In this document: positions 35,071 through 46,156 of the stretch, piece after piece
Numbering within the stretch: the stretch's first letter is position 1
How the letters are laid out: every line of letters begins with the position of its first letter
NCBI GenBank assembly: GCA_963682025.1
Contig: OY821519.1
Span: 66,396,783-66,460,782, forward strand
Direction: 5' to 3'
Length of the DNA stretch: 64,000 nucleotides
DNA from: Cordilura impudica
Lineage: Eukaryota; Arthropoda; Insecta; Diptera; Scathophagidae
Translations under genes and position numbers: made by a program
The notes under the pieces: generated by a model
What the model saw: the letters and a program-made list of their open reading frames with translations, nothing else
What the model was told of the DNA's origin: nothing
Databases searched by the model: none

Positions 35071-35868
35071 TTAACCCATTATTCGCCAAGGCCAGCTATG
35101 GATTTTAAGATATTTTTAATAAAAATGACCTAAAACGAGTTTTTCTATTAAGCTCGTTGATACCACTATTTATGATTTAAGAAAAATAATTCGGTTAATT
35201 TTTATTTATTTAACCATTCAGTGCTCCTGGGATCAAAATTATCCATTGTGATATATCTTTGGTGCAATTATCTGTAAAAGTAATATTTGAATTTATTGCT
35301 GTCTCACCCACCAATATGGTGGATATTGATAAAAAACGCCAAAAAAAAAAATTCAGGTCAATCGGTGAAGATGCCATTACTTATAATGGTTGACATTTTT
35401 GGATTTTTTATAAGCGGTCGTTTTATATTATTTTCAATGTCACCTACATGTTTTAAAACTTCTACCATTTTATTTCCCAGTTTTAAATAGTTTATTAAAA
35501 AAAAGTAAATTTCAAATATAATAATATATATAAAAGGTAATATTAAATTAATACTACTCTTAAAGGAATAAATTACAAAATTAAATCAAAGTGAATTTAA
35601 AAAAAACGTCCTATTTTTTGGGCATATGACTTAAGTTGTTTTAATTTATATTCGCGAGCAATAAGTAGATAATTTCACCAAAGATATATCACAATAGATA
35701 ATTTTGATCTCAGGAGCACTGAAGGGTTAAATAAATAAAAATTAACCGAGTTATTTTTCTTAAATTCCAAATAGTGGATCAACGAGTTTAATAGAAAAAC
35801 TCGTTTTAGGTCATTTTTATTTTAAATATCTTAAAATCCAAAGCTGGCCTTGGCAAATAATGGGTTAA
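35071..35868. repeat. TTAA layer 4 of composite copy 3
   Basis: TTAACCCATTATTCGCCAAG mirrored to TTGGCAAATAATGGGTTAA, flanked by CGAGAACG and its mirror CGTTCTCG. This layer has lost its TTAA in copy 1, so copy 3 preserves the older state. Confidence 0.6.
35210..35730. repeat. TTAA layer 5 (innermost, 521 bp) of composite copy 3
   Basis: TTAACCATTCAGTGCTCCTGG mirrored to AGCACTGAAGGGTTAA, with a larger loop than in copy 1. If the innermost unit was a piggyBac-type element, this loop is where any remnant of its own gene should be sought. Confidence 0.55.
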
Positions 35869-37310
35869 CGTTCTCGGATTTATCCGAAATTGGACAGCAC
35901 TTACAAAATATTTGAATTTTTTTAATAAATTGTCTTTTATTGGGTTGGGGTCATATGTGACCCCAATTCCAAAAGGGTTAATGGAGTCATATTATTTTTT
36001 TCTGAGACCCTAGGCAATTAAAATAAAACATAACATTCAAAAGTAGAAAAGTGGTGAATTTTTGATGCAAAGTATTTATTAAGAGTACATTTACAGAATA
36101 TTTCACAAAAATCCAATTTTTCTCGAAATTCGCAAAAATTAAATAAGTATCAAAAAAATTCTGGTAGAGGGATTTACTTAAAAATGCACACAGTTAATCT
36201 GCAACATGTATTTCATAAAACCTTAAAGTGATAGATTCAGTTTTTTAAATCTTGTTTAAGAAAGATTTTTCAAACTTGAAAAAGGAGTTTAAAAATTTTA
36301 TCAAAAAAATTTCCAATTTTTGGTCTCAATGCGCAATAGGTTAACAACGTGGTAATAAAACAATACTTCATATCTGAGCACTTATAAGTATAGAGACCAA
36401 AAAAGAATTATGGCTTTAATCAATTTCACAAAGTTGAAAAAATGCCATAAAATTTCATGACCTAGTTTTTTTTTTGGCTCTAAATTGGTCTGGGGCATTT
36501 GCTAGTTCTTGGCGAGATTTTATTCGATTTAGAAGTTTTATAGCCTTTTGAAAGGATAATTTAATACTGATCCCGAATTTTATAACAGCTTGTCGGAAAA
36601 ATTAAACTATAGAACGAAATTTTCGTAAAATCTGTAAAAAAAAAAAGTAATATTTTCCCCATATAAACACACTTGAAATTTTCAATCGCTTTGCGCCACG
36701 ACTACACGTTTTTTGATTGGCCCGAAACTTTCCATTTCTCAATTTTTTTGCTTTACGCATATTACTCGGGGGTGAGACCGACAGTTTGAACAATTTTTTT
36801 ATTAAGGGCCACCCTAATACACATATATGTATAGGGATGACTCTGCAATAGTTTTGTTTTTTGATAGATTTAAGTGAAGATCGGGAAACGGCTTAAAATG
36901 GGGGCTATGAAGAATTGTCCTATATGTTTTTTTTTGTACTACTGATAAGTGGATATAGTAAACATACAGAAACCGAATTGGACTGAGATTTATATGATAA
37001 TTTGGATATTATGGCAATCTAGGGACTAGGTGTGATCATGAACCGTTTTTCACAAGTTTCTACAGCGTTCAGCCTAAGACCAATAGAAACTCACATGCCA
37101 AATTTCATCAAAATATATTCATATTTGCGACCTGTAGCCTGATTAAAGTACAGATGGACGGACGGACAGACGGATATCGCTAAATCTACACAGAAAATGA
37201 TTCTGTATCGATCGGTATAATAAAAGATGGGTCTGGGTCAAAGATCTTTGTTAGTTACAAACACCAGCACTAATTCATTATATCCTGACCACATAGTGGT
37301 ATAGGGTATA

Positions 37311-37659
37311 ATAAAAATTTTCAATAGGGTGAGGCGAAAATTCATAATGGTTTTTTCAATTGACCTTTGTGCAGAATTGTTATTTATTGGTCAACAACAA
37401 ATAATTTTTCGAATAAAATAGTTATCTTCAATTTCGTTTTCTTATTGAAAGATTTCAAAATTTTATTTTTGACATGCTCTTCGCTCTTTTGAAACACAAG
37501 TGAATAACCCAGAACTCTTAGCAGGAAAATGATTGTATATTGGATGCCAACATATATTTTACTTTTTTTAATTTTAGATATTTTTTAGGTGCCAGATGCC
37601 CCGGGTAAATTGAATCTGGTTCCTCCATATTAGCAATATGTTCTTCATTATCGTACAGG
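37311..37659. other. Unassigned AT-rich DNA
   Basis: Spacer between INE-1-like copies. Nothing recognised. Confidence 0.45.
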
Positions 37660-37800
37660 AAAATTCTTCGCCATAGCCCCCATATTAAGGAGATTCCCGA
37701 TATCTACTTAAATCAATCAAAAAACAAAATATAAAGTATTGCACAGATTTTTATGAAATTTTGTGTGTATATACTTTGAGTTCCAAATTTTTTTCTACAA
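37660..37800 (-). mobile_element. INE-1/DINE-1-like fragment
   Basis: An internal piece in reverse orientation ('gccatagcccccatattaag' to the 'attgcacagatttttatgaaatttt' box). Neither end is present. It lies just before a full forward copy. Confidence 0.6.
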
Positions 37801-37811
37801 ACTTATATAAA

Positions 37812-38594
37812 ACAAGTAAGAAATTTATAGTCGGTCTAGACCGACTATACGATACCCTATACCATGCGTTTGGAAACCCTATCTCTTAGGCCCAACTAAC
37901 TGGACATAGTAAATAAGCAAAAACCTAATTTGAGTGGGATTTTTATTAATTTTTTTGGCTGCAGATATGAAAAAGTTCATATCGGATGCTATATCTATAT
38001 GGGGACTAGGTCCAAAAATGGACCGATCCTGACCATGGTTGGTAACGTCTCTTGTATTTTGCAAAAACATATACAAACAAAATTTGAGAAGAATCAGTGC
38101 AATATTTTTGTTTTTTAATAGATTTAAGTTAATATCGGGAAGCAGCTCTATATGAGACCAAAGGGATCATTTTTGGACTACTCATTAATGGATGTAATGA
38201 ACGCATACAAACCCAATTTGAGTAAGATCTATATGACAATTTGGATCTTATGGCAATTTATGTCGATTTCATAGGGGTAATTTGTATGGGGCTAGGTCTG
38301 AACATGGACCGAATTTCACCAATTTCAATAGCGTTCATCCCATAGCCGATAAAAGCTTATATACCAAATTTCATCAAAATATTTTCATATTTGCGACCTG
38401 CAGTTTGATTACAATGTTTACATGGACACACAGACGGACGGACGGACGGACGGACGGACATTGTTAAATCAACTCAAAAAGTGATTCTGATTCGATCGGT
38501 ATAATTAAAGATGGGTCTGGGTCAAATATTTTTGGTTGTTACAAACAGCAGCACAAAGTCATTATACCCAAACCACATAGTGGTGTAGGGTATA
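37812..38594 (+). mobile_element. INE-1/DINE-1-like element, full length
   Basis: 783 bp from ACAAGTAAGAAATTTATAGTC and the perfect palindrome TCGGTCTAGACCGA to CCACATAGTGGTGTAGGGTATA. It has a GGAC tract of about six units at 38434-38460. Best-preserved forward copy; non-coding. Confidence 0.85.
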
Positions 38595-38639
38595 ATAACA
38601 TTATTCACTAATCTATAATATTTATAGGCTAGGCGATTT

Positions 38640-39000
38640 CTTGTGACTGATGATTTGTTCTACCGTTTTGTACCGATTTCGCCCAAACGTATATAATTTG
38701 AAAGTTATTTCGTTTTAGCCGATTTGGAGACTTACAGATTTTTGAATATTTTCCTTTATTTTGAGTAAATTGCATTTAAAGTTGCTACTTATACACATAA
38801 AATTATACAATGCTCTGTGTGTGTTTATTTAATTCGATAATGTGTTTGTAATAAAAATGAGTTTGTTTTTTGTGTTGATTTGTGAGTTGGCTATAATTGA
38901 TTAGCATACCTTTAGGGTCTTTATTTAAAGAAAAAATAAAATTTCCAAGAATTTGCACTAGAATTTTGAGGACTGGAATCTGCCAGTTTTATTAAAAGTG
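38640..39000 (+). repeat. Dispersed repeat F, copy 1
   Basis: About 350 bp that recurs at about 60046-60385. Shared blocks are TTCTACCGTTTT(G/A)T.CCGATTT, ATTTTGAGTAAATTGCATT, AAAGTTGCTACT, CATAAAATTATACA and GGAATCTGC. No coding or terminal structure identified. Confidence 0.7.
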
Positions 39001-39555
39001 CTGAATTCGTGAAACATGCCTTGCATAATTGGGTATTACGTTATATATCAGCTCCTTAAGTACTTTGGTGTGACTGGTTTATTCGTTATTAACTTTTTTA
39101 CCTCTAGCAGTCGAGGAAGCAGTTGTACACTATTGATTTAGGTAACGAAATAATCAGAGGAAATTTTTTGAAAATATTGCAGATATAAAAATTATATTAT
39201 TTTTTTTTCCATCAAAGTGGACTGTTTGTAAATCGCGAGTTACCTGGACAAATACAAAGCAGACAGTAGCTTGTTTTTTAAACATAATATGCTGAATGAG
39301 TACATAAATCAAGTGAAATAAAAAAATTAGATCAGTGACTTACTTTTTTTTATATTATACCTGAAACTGGACCAAATTAGCGAAACATTATGTGTCATCA
39401 ACCAATTGTTTTCTCAATGCAATGTATTTTTTTTACATAAAGAATATTGAAATAAAAAATTAAAAAAGGTTTATTTTCTATTGGTATTATGGTTACTTCG
39501 TGGAAAGAACACAGGAAACATTTCCTAGAAAAAAATTGATATTCACTGTAAGTCG
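39001..39555. other. Unassigned AT-rich DNA
   Basis: No recognisable feature. Confidence 0.45.
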
Positions 39556-39845
39556 CAGCGAAGCACGACAGGGTACACTACTTTTTGTACGGGAGGTGCC
39601 ACGCCCACTGATTCATTCCCGCCCATATTTGGTGTGACTTCTTACATTAACAACCAATTGGCTTGCAGAGAGTTTCAAGACTCTGGCCATCATAGTACTC
39701 TAGATATATGATGATATGTATATACCATGCATGGGAGGTGCCACGCCCACTTGATTGATACCACCTATTTTTAGATCGACTTCTTGCATTACCAATCTAT
39801 GTACTCCTACAAAGTTTCAGGACTCTTGCTATCATAGAGAAGTCC
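39556..39845. mobile_element. Helitron-derived fragment (GGAGGTGCCACGCCC family)
   Basis: Opens with GCAGCGAAGCACGACAGGGT, like the 3' end of the Helitron at 13 kb. Two minus-orientation interior units follow (GGGAGGTGCCACGCCCACT, CCGCCCATATTT, GACTTCTTACATTA, AAAGTTTCA.GACTCT). Two fragments in opposite orientation are probably joined here. Confidence 0.6.
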
Positions 39846-39896
39846 ACTGTGTTGCGTTTTGAAGGTGTCTAAATTAATGCATTTAGACAATCAAAG

Positions 39897-40040
39897 TTAT
39901 ATTAGCAACGAATTATGAATTTAGAATTGTGAGCTACATTTCCATCTTAAACGTATCGTAAGCAACACATTGTGAATTCTATTGCTATACCCAAAATATC
40001 GTAAGCAACATATTGTGAATTGCATTGTTATATATTATCG
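39897..40040. repeat. Short tandem array (ATCGTAAGCAACA.ATTGTGAATT)
   Basis: Three to four degenerate units of about 45-50 bp share ATCGTAAGCAACACATTGTG and ATTGCTATA segments. Confidence 0.7.
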
Positions 40041-41226
40041 TAAGCTTAAAAATTACCAATGCTATAAGCATAATTTCATTAAAATACTTTTTGCTCAAGC
40101 ACTTAGTCTACAACCCTCAACTTAAAAAGCTAGCAGCCAGCGTCTTGAATATCTACGATTTATATTATTTAATAAATTATATATTAATTAATCCCGAAAA
40201 TTTCTATCTCTTTTATTTCGTATACAAAATTGGATAACCTTCAAACCCTGAGTTTATAATTTCTCAATTTCTCGAGAAATTATAAATATTCAAGGCACAG
40301 GTTCTCAGCTGTCCACTATTTAGGTTCCAGCAATTACAGCCAACTCTTGCATTCCGCAACTTCAACCTAAATGTTAGTCATCCAAGAGAAGCCTGTTCAG
40401 AAGGCTTTGGTTTTTTCTAACTGTTCTTTAAGTTAGTCTTAATGAAATCTTAAACCTTAATCTTAATGGTGGATTAAATTTTTATAAACCTGACTTTATA
40501 ATTATAAAATGCACCTAATAATAAAAATATAAATGAAAAAAAATGTTTGATTTTTCTTATAATCACAGGCACTTAAAATAACTTAGGTACTTTTTGCACA
40601 CCAGAGAGGATATAAAAAATACCCCGAAAATGTCGGTGTTTAATTTTCTCGACGGAAGTAAATTAAAACAGCAACAATTGGATAACCAAGCATAAATTTC
40701 AACCGGAAATTTATAGCTAAAAATGTTATACAATATATGATATATGTGCTATACATCATTGGTATCAATTCGGTCGATCGTGATCAACTGGTCGATCGCG
40801 TAATGATGTAAGATCGATCGCCAATAAATATAAATATTTCAAGTATTTTTACTAAATACGTTCAAAAAATTTTTTAATTGTTTGAATATTGTTGGCACTC
40901 AGAATAAACACATTCTTTTGTTTTGTTACGTGTGCTAGAAATCAAATTAATCTAGTTCATGATGCCAGAGGTAGAAAAAAAATGATCTGTACATGTAGGA
41001 AAATGTAACCACAAAAATTGGGAAATGTAGATAGTTTTTATGAAATTGAATCTGGTATCGCTGTTCTAGTTGGTATTGAGAATAAAGTCATTTGTTTCGT
41101 TTTGTTACGTCAATTAAAAATCAAATTGATATTTAGTAAGTTCTCATTAAATGAAATTGTAACCCCAGGAATAATTCTAAAAAGATGAAAATTTATCATT
41201 ACCTTAAGGAATGGGTGCATGATTTT
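40041..41226. other. Unassigned AT-rich DNA
   Basis: No coding feature supported. Around 40770-40815 GATCGATCG-type palindromes cluster (GGTCGATCGTGATCAACTGG, CGATCGCG, GATCGATCG), possibly a small hairpin element. Confidence 0.45.
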
Positions 41227-41990
41227 TATACCCTATATCACTATGTGGTTTGGGTATAATGACTTTGTGCTGCTGTTTGTAACTACCAAAAATATTTGAC
41301 CTAGACCCATCGTTTATTATACCGATCAAATCAGAATCACTAACTGATACGATTTAACGATGTCCGTCCGTCTGTCCGTCTGTGTGTCCATGTAAACCTT
41401 GTAATCAAACTGCAGGTCGCAAATATATATATATTTTGACGAAATTTGGTATATGAGCTTTCAACGGTCATAGGATCCATGTTCGGACATAGCCCCCATA
41501 CAAATGAACCCTATGAAATCAACATAAATTGCCATAAGATCCAAATTGTCATATAGATCTTACTCAAATTGCGTTTGTATGCGTTTATTACATCCATTAA
41601 TGAGTAGTCCAAAAATGATCCCTATGGGACAACTCTTAATCATAGGCACCATATAGAGCTGCTTCCCGATCTTCACTTAAATCTATCAAAAAACAAAAAT
41701 ATTGGACTGATTCTTCTCAAATTTTGTTTGTATATATTTTTGCAAAATGCAAGAGACTTTACCAAACATAGTCAGGATCGGTCCATTTTTGGGCCTAGTC
41801 CCTATATAGATATAGCATCCGATATAAACTTTTTCATATCTGCAGCCCAAAAAATTAATATAAATCCCACTCAAATTTGGTTTATCTTATTTTCTATGTT
41901 CAGTTAATTTGGCCTATGAGATAGGGTCTCTAAACGCATGGTATAGGGTATCATATAGTCGGTCTAGACCGACTGTAATTTTCTTACTTG
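41227..41990 (-). mobile_element. INE-1/DINE-1-like element, full length
   Basis: 764-bp reverse copy from TATACCCTATATCACTATGTG to TTTTCTTACTTG, flanked by T-runs on both sides. It directly abuts the first recognisable piece of the hAT pseudogene. Confidence 0.85.
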
Positions 41991-42182
41991 TTTTTTGTTA
42001 TGATAAAGAATAAATGCCGTTGTTTACTTTGCCATTATAGTGTATCATTACCGAAGAAAGGAAATTTGGAACGACATTTAAAAACGGAGCATATGAAATA
42101 TGAAATAAATTATCCGTTGAATAGTGATTTACGAAAACATAAACTTATTGAACATAAGGCGAGTCTCTCATCGCACCAATAA
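41988..42182 (+). pseudogene. hAT transposase N-terminal zinc-finger exon piece
   Basis: About 60 codons with a C-x2-C...H-x4-H arrangement (CRLC-type CLLC, then HLKTEH) typical of the BED-finger region of the ZBED5/GTF2IRD2-like hAT lineage. It binds the transposon ends in active relatives. It closes at a stop after a second degenerate finger-like H-rich segment, and the downstream frame contains several stops before the catalytic domain. Confidence 0.65.
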
Positions 42183-42449
42183 ATTTTCGCTAAAGAAACA
42201 TTAAATCAAAGTCAACTACAATAGCTTCGTTGCGAGTATGCCATGATCTTGCTAAAGATAAGAAACCATGATGTCGCAATTAAAAAAACTGCATTTTTGG
42301 AGGCGGCTGATTCTTTATTTTGTGACTGAGAGAAGTCGTTACTGCGATTAATTATTTGCAGTTGTCACGCAATACAGTTGCAAAACGAGTGGACTAAAAG
42401 CTTCAAATTTAAAAGAACAATTAATGCTGGATAATATGAATTGTTGTGC

Positions 42450-42845
42450 ATTTTCACTTTAGTTGGATGAGTCCACTGATGCAGTTGCCATATCTCAAAT
42501 AACTATTTTCATTAGAATGGTTTTAAATGACTTTTCGATTAAAGAAGAAATATCTACAATCATTTCATTAAAAGGAAACACTCGAGATGAAGATTTATTT
42601 ACAAGTTTCAAAGTCTATTGTAAAATTGTTAAATTTCCACTCTATAAACTTGTTTCAATTACAACGGATGGAGCACCAGCTATGGCAGGTTGTCGAAATG
42701 GTTTCATCGCTTTATGTAGAAACGATGAAGATTTTCCCGAGTTCTTACAATATCATTGTATATTATAATATTGTATAATACAGCAAGTGCTGTGCGCGAA
42801 AGTTTTAAACATGCAAGAAATTATGAATATAGGTTTAAAAATTCC
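42450..42845 (+). pseudogene. hAT transposase catalytic-domain piece
   Basis: An open stretch at 42463-42768 starting (L)DESTDAVAISQI, with TDGAPAMAG. In hAT transposases this Asp is the second catalytic-domain carboxylate region. A frameshift near 42768-42780 precedes the expected C..H segment (QYHCIL/LCAKVLNMQEI), after which an inverted-repeat element interrupts the gene. Confidence 0.75.
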
Positions 42846-43609
42846 TAATTTCCACTATTCTCAGTTTTCGTAAGAGTTGTCATATGTGATGTTCGGTTTT
42901 GTACATACCTACATATGCACTTTACATATATTTGTGATGACGAATTGAAGCGAAGAAATTTTTTGTTTGTTTGATTTATAGTCATTTTTCAGACATATTG
43001 TAATTACTACTGTAATTAATATTAATTTTGTTTTAATGGTGCGTGGTAAAGAAGAAGAAAGCATATATTACAAAAATTCATAACTGCACTGTATTCTTAA
43101 TCGGACCGGTTTCTGGTATTTCAGCCTTCATCAGCGCTTTATTGAACATTGTAATAATTGTTATGTTTTAATTGAATAGATTGTTTCTATATGAAAATTT
43201 TTTACTTAGGGCGGCCGTGAGGTTTGAACCATGAACCTTCACATACACTCGTACTTGCACTTTTTGTTCAGCGCTTTAACACTCTCACCTAAAGTCAGGC
43301 CTACGAGCAGTATGGTTAGAATCAGTTTTTGTACCATACAGCTTTACTTTGTATTAATTTCAGAAGATACAACTCTGTCCAAACAAACAATTGTTATTTT
43401 TGAATTTTTTGAATATTTACACTTCTAATTTCCACTATTCTCAGTTTTCTTAAGAAACCGGTCCGATTAAGAATACAATGCAGTTATGAATTTTTGTAAT
43501 ATATGCTTTCTTCTTCCTTACCACGCACCATTTAAACAAAATTAATATTAATTACAGTAGTAATTACAACATGTCTGAAAAATGACTATAAATCTAACAA
43601 ACAATTTAT
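42845..43609. mobile_element. 765-bp inverted-repeat element inserted in the hAT gene
   Basis: Flanked by AATTC (42840-42844 and 43610-43614). 42950-43112 and 43450-43605 are near-perfect reverse complements (stem about 160 bp, with ACCGGTCCGATTAAGAATAC at its inner end). CTAATTTCCACTATTCTCAG occurs as a direct repeat at 42845 and 43427. The loop holds, on the minus strand, GTGAGAGTGTTAAAGCGCTG followed by GGTTCAAACCTCACGG. This resembles tRNA A and B boxes and hints at a SINE-like part. Confidence 0.65.
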
Positions 43610-43614
43610 AATTC

Positions 43615-44130
43615 AGTTCGAGCAAAAAGTCTCCAAAGGCGCCGTTTTAAGCTTCGGGTGGAAGAATAAAACGATGGTGGATCATCCGAACTGCTTATGC
43701 ATACAGATGTTAGGTGGCTAAGTCGAAGCAAATTTATCCAGCGATTTAGAGATCTAGTCGATGAAATTAATCAATTTCTTAGCGAAAGAGGAGATGATTA
43801 CCATCAATTAAATGACGATATTTGGTTACTAGATTTAGCACTTTTATCCGATGTAACAGCTAAATTAATTGATTTAAATTTAGTACTACAACGTCCTAAT
43901 AAAACAATTTTCTATATAATTAGAACTGTAAGCGCTTTCAGAGAAAAATGAACTCTTCTTCTATCAAAGCTAGAAAATAAAAATTTATGTATGTAATTCT
44001 CCAAATATGTTGTCGCAATTAAAAAATACTTAAAAGCCTTATTGAATAATGTAATAACCGTTTCGAAGATTTGAAACAAAATTGATAATATTGTTTTATT
44101 TATGAGTTTTCCATTTGATAATAGTATTAA
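43615..44130 (+). pseudogene. hAT transposase middle region
   Basis: Resumes the hAT protein immediately after the AATTC duplication (NSVRAKSLQRRRF in one frame). It continues with HTDVRWLSRSKFIQRFRDLVDEI (43697-43770), WLLDLALLSDVTAKLIDLNL (about 43822-43885) and, after stops, KLENKNLCM and SKYVVAIKKYLKALLNNV. These match the alpha-helical insertion part of hAT transposases. The retrotransposon begins near 44140. Confidence 0.7.
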
Positions 44131-44169
44131 AGTAATAATAGTAATAATAGTATTAATGTGCAAAATTGG

Positions 44170-44960
44170 TGAGTTCAGAGTCGTTTTAGAAAAATCAAAT
44201 ATTGATGTAGTGTGTGTTTCTCGATGAATCTATTCCGGATAGCCACATTTGCTTAGATGGTTATAAAGTATTTCGGTTTAATAGAAGTGGAGGAGGAGGA
44301 GGTGGTGTGGCAATATACGTCAAAAATACTATTACATGTAGTTTTCGTTGCAAGGCGGAAGAAAATGACAGAACTGTGTATATTTTTGTTGAAATCTCAT
44401 CATCTCGAAGAAAAATTCTGATTGGTTGTGCTTACCGATCTAAACGTGATGTACCTTTTGCCGATTTTATGAACAAAATGGCAATCTTAACCATGCCTTA
44501 CAATGATATAGCAATTTTGGGAGATTTCAATTCGAATCTACTAAAAGAATCGTCGTTTAAAGATAGTATGCAGCCAATAGGACTTACACCAACGAATATT
44601 ACAACACCAACACACTTTACAACGTGCAGCAGTACATTGATTGATCTAATATTTGTCGCTAATCCATCGAAGGTCCTGCTGTATGATCAAATCTCAGTTT
44701 CCAGTTTTTCTAAACATGATCCGGTTTTTCTAGCCTATGATTTCCAGCTTCACCAAGAAGATCAAATTTTTTTCTCCTATCCTGATTACAAGAATCGTAG
44801 CTATAGTTTCTTGTATGAAAATTTCAACTTATTCAATTGGAACCAAATATACCAAATGACTTCTGTTGATGACCAGTTGGAGTTTTTGGAACGTAATATC
44901 TTAAGCCTCTTTGATGATACAGTTACGTTAAAAAAAGAAAAAAGTTATCACAAGGAGTAA
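44170..44960 (+). pseudogene. AP-endonuclease domain of non-LTR ORF2 (copy ii)
   Basis: Residues in order: a degraded VVCVSE-type start (frame break near 44222), GYKVFRFNRSGGGGGGVAIY, VYIFVEI, ILIGCAYRS, the catalytic GDFNSN (about 44520-44537), STLIDLIFV (about 44632-44660) and SKHDPVFLAY (about 44709-44738, the SDH-type box with K for D). This domain nicks target DNA to prime reverse transcription. Apart from the break at the start the frame is open for about 248 codons to a stop at 44960, where the linker continues in another frame. The six-Gly run is longer than usual for this loop. Confidence 0.85.
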
Positions 44961-45409
44961 ACCATGGTTTTTAACTGATATCCAGCAATCAATACAACGC
45001 AGAGATTTTGCTTATTCCCGATGGAAACGTTTCAAAACGAATGAATTGAATCTCGACTTTCGCACTGCTAGAAGTGAGGCTAATTCTAAAATAAGAATGG
45101 CTAAACCTAATTACTATTACTAACGATTTTCATCCGCCATTGACTCCAAGGATACTTGAAAAACCATTCGAGATATTGGTATTTTCAAAAATAATAAAAA
45201 TGAAAGCTGCCCAATATATGCAAACGAACTTAATATTATTTTTGCTTATCTTCCGACGACCATATTGAACAGTACAGATTTGTACAACAATATTATGAAT
45301 ATTAGCTCCTCTTTTGAACAAACTGCATTCGAGTTTTCTTGTGTTAAACAGTTTGATATATTATCTAGTTTTTCGTTAATAAAATCAAACGCCGTGGGTT
45401 TCGATAACT
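44961..45409 (+). pseudogene. ORF2 linker (copy ii)
   Basis: In shifted frames: FLTDIQQSIQRRDFAYSRWK (about 44967-45026), a conserved pre-RT segment, KIRMAKPNYY, DTWKTIRDIGIF and LIKSNAVGFDN (about 45377-45408). The last is the 'S.AVG.D' box at the start of the reverse transcriptase. The TIR element interrupts immediately after GFDN. Confidence 0.75.
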
Positions 45410-46156
45410 CTGTGGTTTTCTGGAATAACCGCGTATGTCCATTAATGTCAGTTTTAAGTTAACGATGCCAAATATATTAATTTTTAACGCTCTTTACATG
45501 TGTTAAATTTTTTTTTTAATATTGACCATTTTTGAGTTTTTTTTTTAAATAACAAAATAAATTAATTTGCAGCACTAACGACGTACGTCAACCTACGTTT
45601 GATCGCTGACAAATTATTTTCTCAGAAAACGACACATAGCGACATACGTTGTTATTAATGAAAAAAAATGCAAAATAATTTTGGATTAGTTTTCAGTTTA
45701 TAACCACTTGTAAAAACTTTTGTGTTTATTTCTGTTATTTTTTATCACTATTATTCTTGATACGTTGTTATATTCTCATCCTAAGTCCCGTAAGCTTTTT
45801 GTTTACGAACAAAAAAAATCCATTTTTCAAGCAACAACAACTTATGTCTACATGGGTGGTTGCATTGATAGTTTTCTTTTGCAAAGAAAACGAAGTTTGT
45901 CGACATAAGTTGTTTTATCTGCACACACTTTAAGTGTAATTTACATATTGTTTTTTCGTCCTTCTCTAGTATCTATTCTTCTGAAGATTTTTGACTCAAA
46001 ATTTTATATATAGTATTAATTGCCCATATCAACAGGACTGTAAAATAAAAAGCCCTAAAAACATTATATCGAGCCCATAATTTCAAATATAACGTTTTTT
46101 GGCTCCCCTGAACATTTTGATTTTATGACATACGCGGTTATTCTAGAAAACCACAG
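45410..46156. mobile_element. 750-bp non-autonomous TIR element, copy 2
   Basis: CTGTGGTTTTCTGGAATAACC mirrored to GGTTATTCTAGAAAACCACAG, flanked by AACT on both sides (45406-45409 and 46157-46160). Joining the flanks with a single AACT gives a reverse-transcriptase reading ...GFDN-LHPKFIK..., as expected for this family. The ends and the 4-bp target duplication are thus confirmed by the host element. 747 bp, no transposase. Confidence 0.85.

Larger units (their letters stand above)
34057..36816. mobile_element. Palindromic composite element, copy 3 (most complete)
   Basis: 2,760 bp. Outer ends TTGGGTGGCCCTT and the complement of TAGGGTGGCCCTT. 8-bp repeats ATATACAT (34049-34056) and ATACACAT (36817-36824). 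All layers are visible: CTATTGCGCATTGAG (about 34540, mirrored to 36344), TTAACCCTTTTGGGATTGGG (34901, mirrored to 35981), TTAACCCATTATTCGCC (35071, mirrored to 35868) and TTAACCATTCAGTGC (35210, mirrored to 35730). The central spacer of about 350 bp is longer than in copy 1. It contains a minus-strand open stretch of about 33 codons that I cannot assign. Confidence 0.85.
33868..37310 (+). mobile_element. INE-1/DINE-1-like element interrupted by the palindromic composite
   Basis: The 5' part (33868-34056: ACAAGTCAGAAAATTTTATTC, a degraded palindrome, body to 'atcgaatgctatatataca') is followed by the composite. The rest (36817-37310) carries the GGAC tract at about 37150-37170 and ends CCACATAGTGGTATAGGGTATA. 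A small internal deletion follows the insertion point. Confidence 0.8.

Noticed and set aside
35281..35490. piggyBac transposase remnant in the composite centre
   Set aside because: A short open stretch exists on the minus strand, but no conserved piggyBac residues could be recognised.
40760..40820. Regulatory palindrome cluster (GATCGATC)
   Set aside because: Short and single-locus; no neighbouring gene and no repeat partner found in the window, so only mentioned in passing.
43208..43300. Possible tRNA gene on the minus strand
   Set aside because: A- and B-box-like words are present but acceptor and T stems do not pair properly; kept only as a SINE-like hint.
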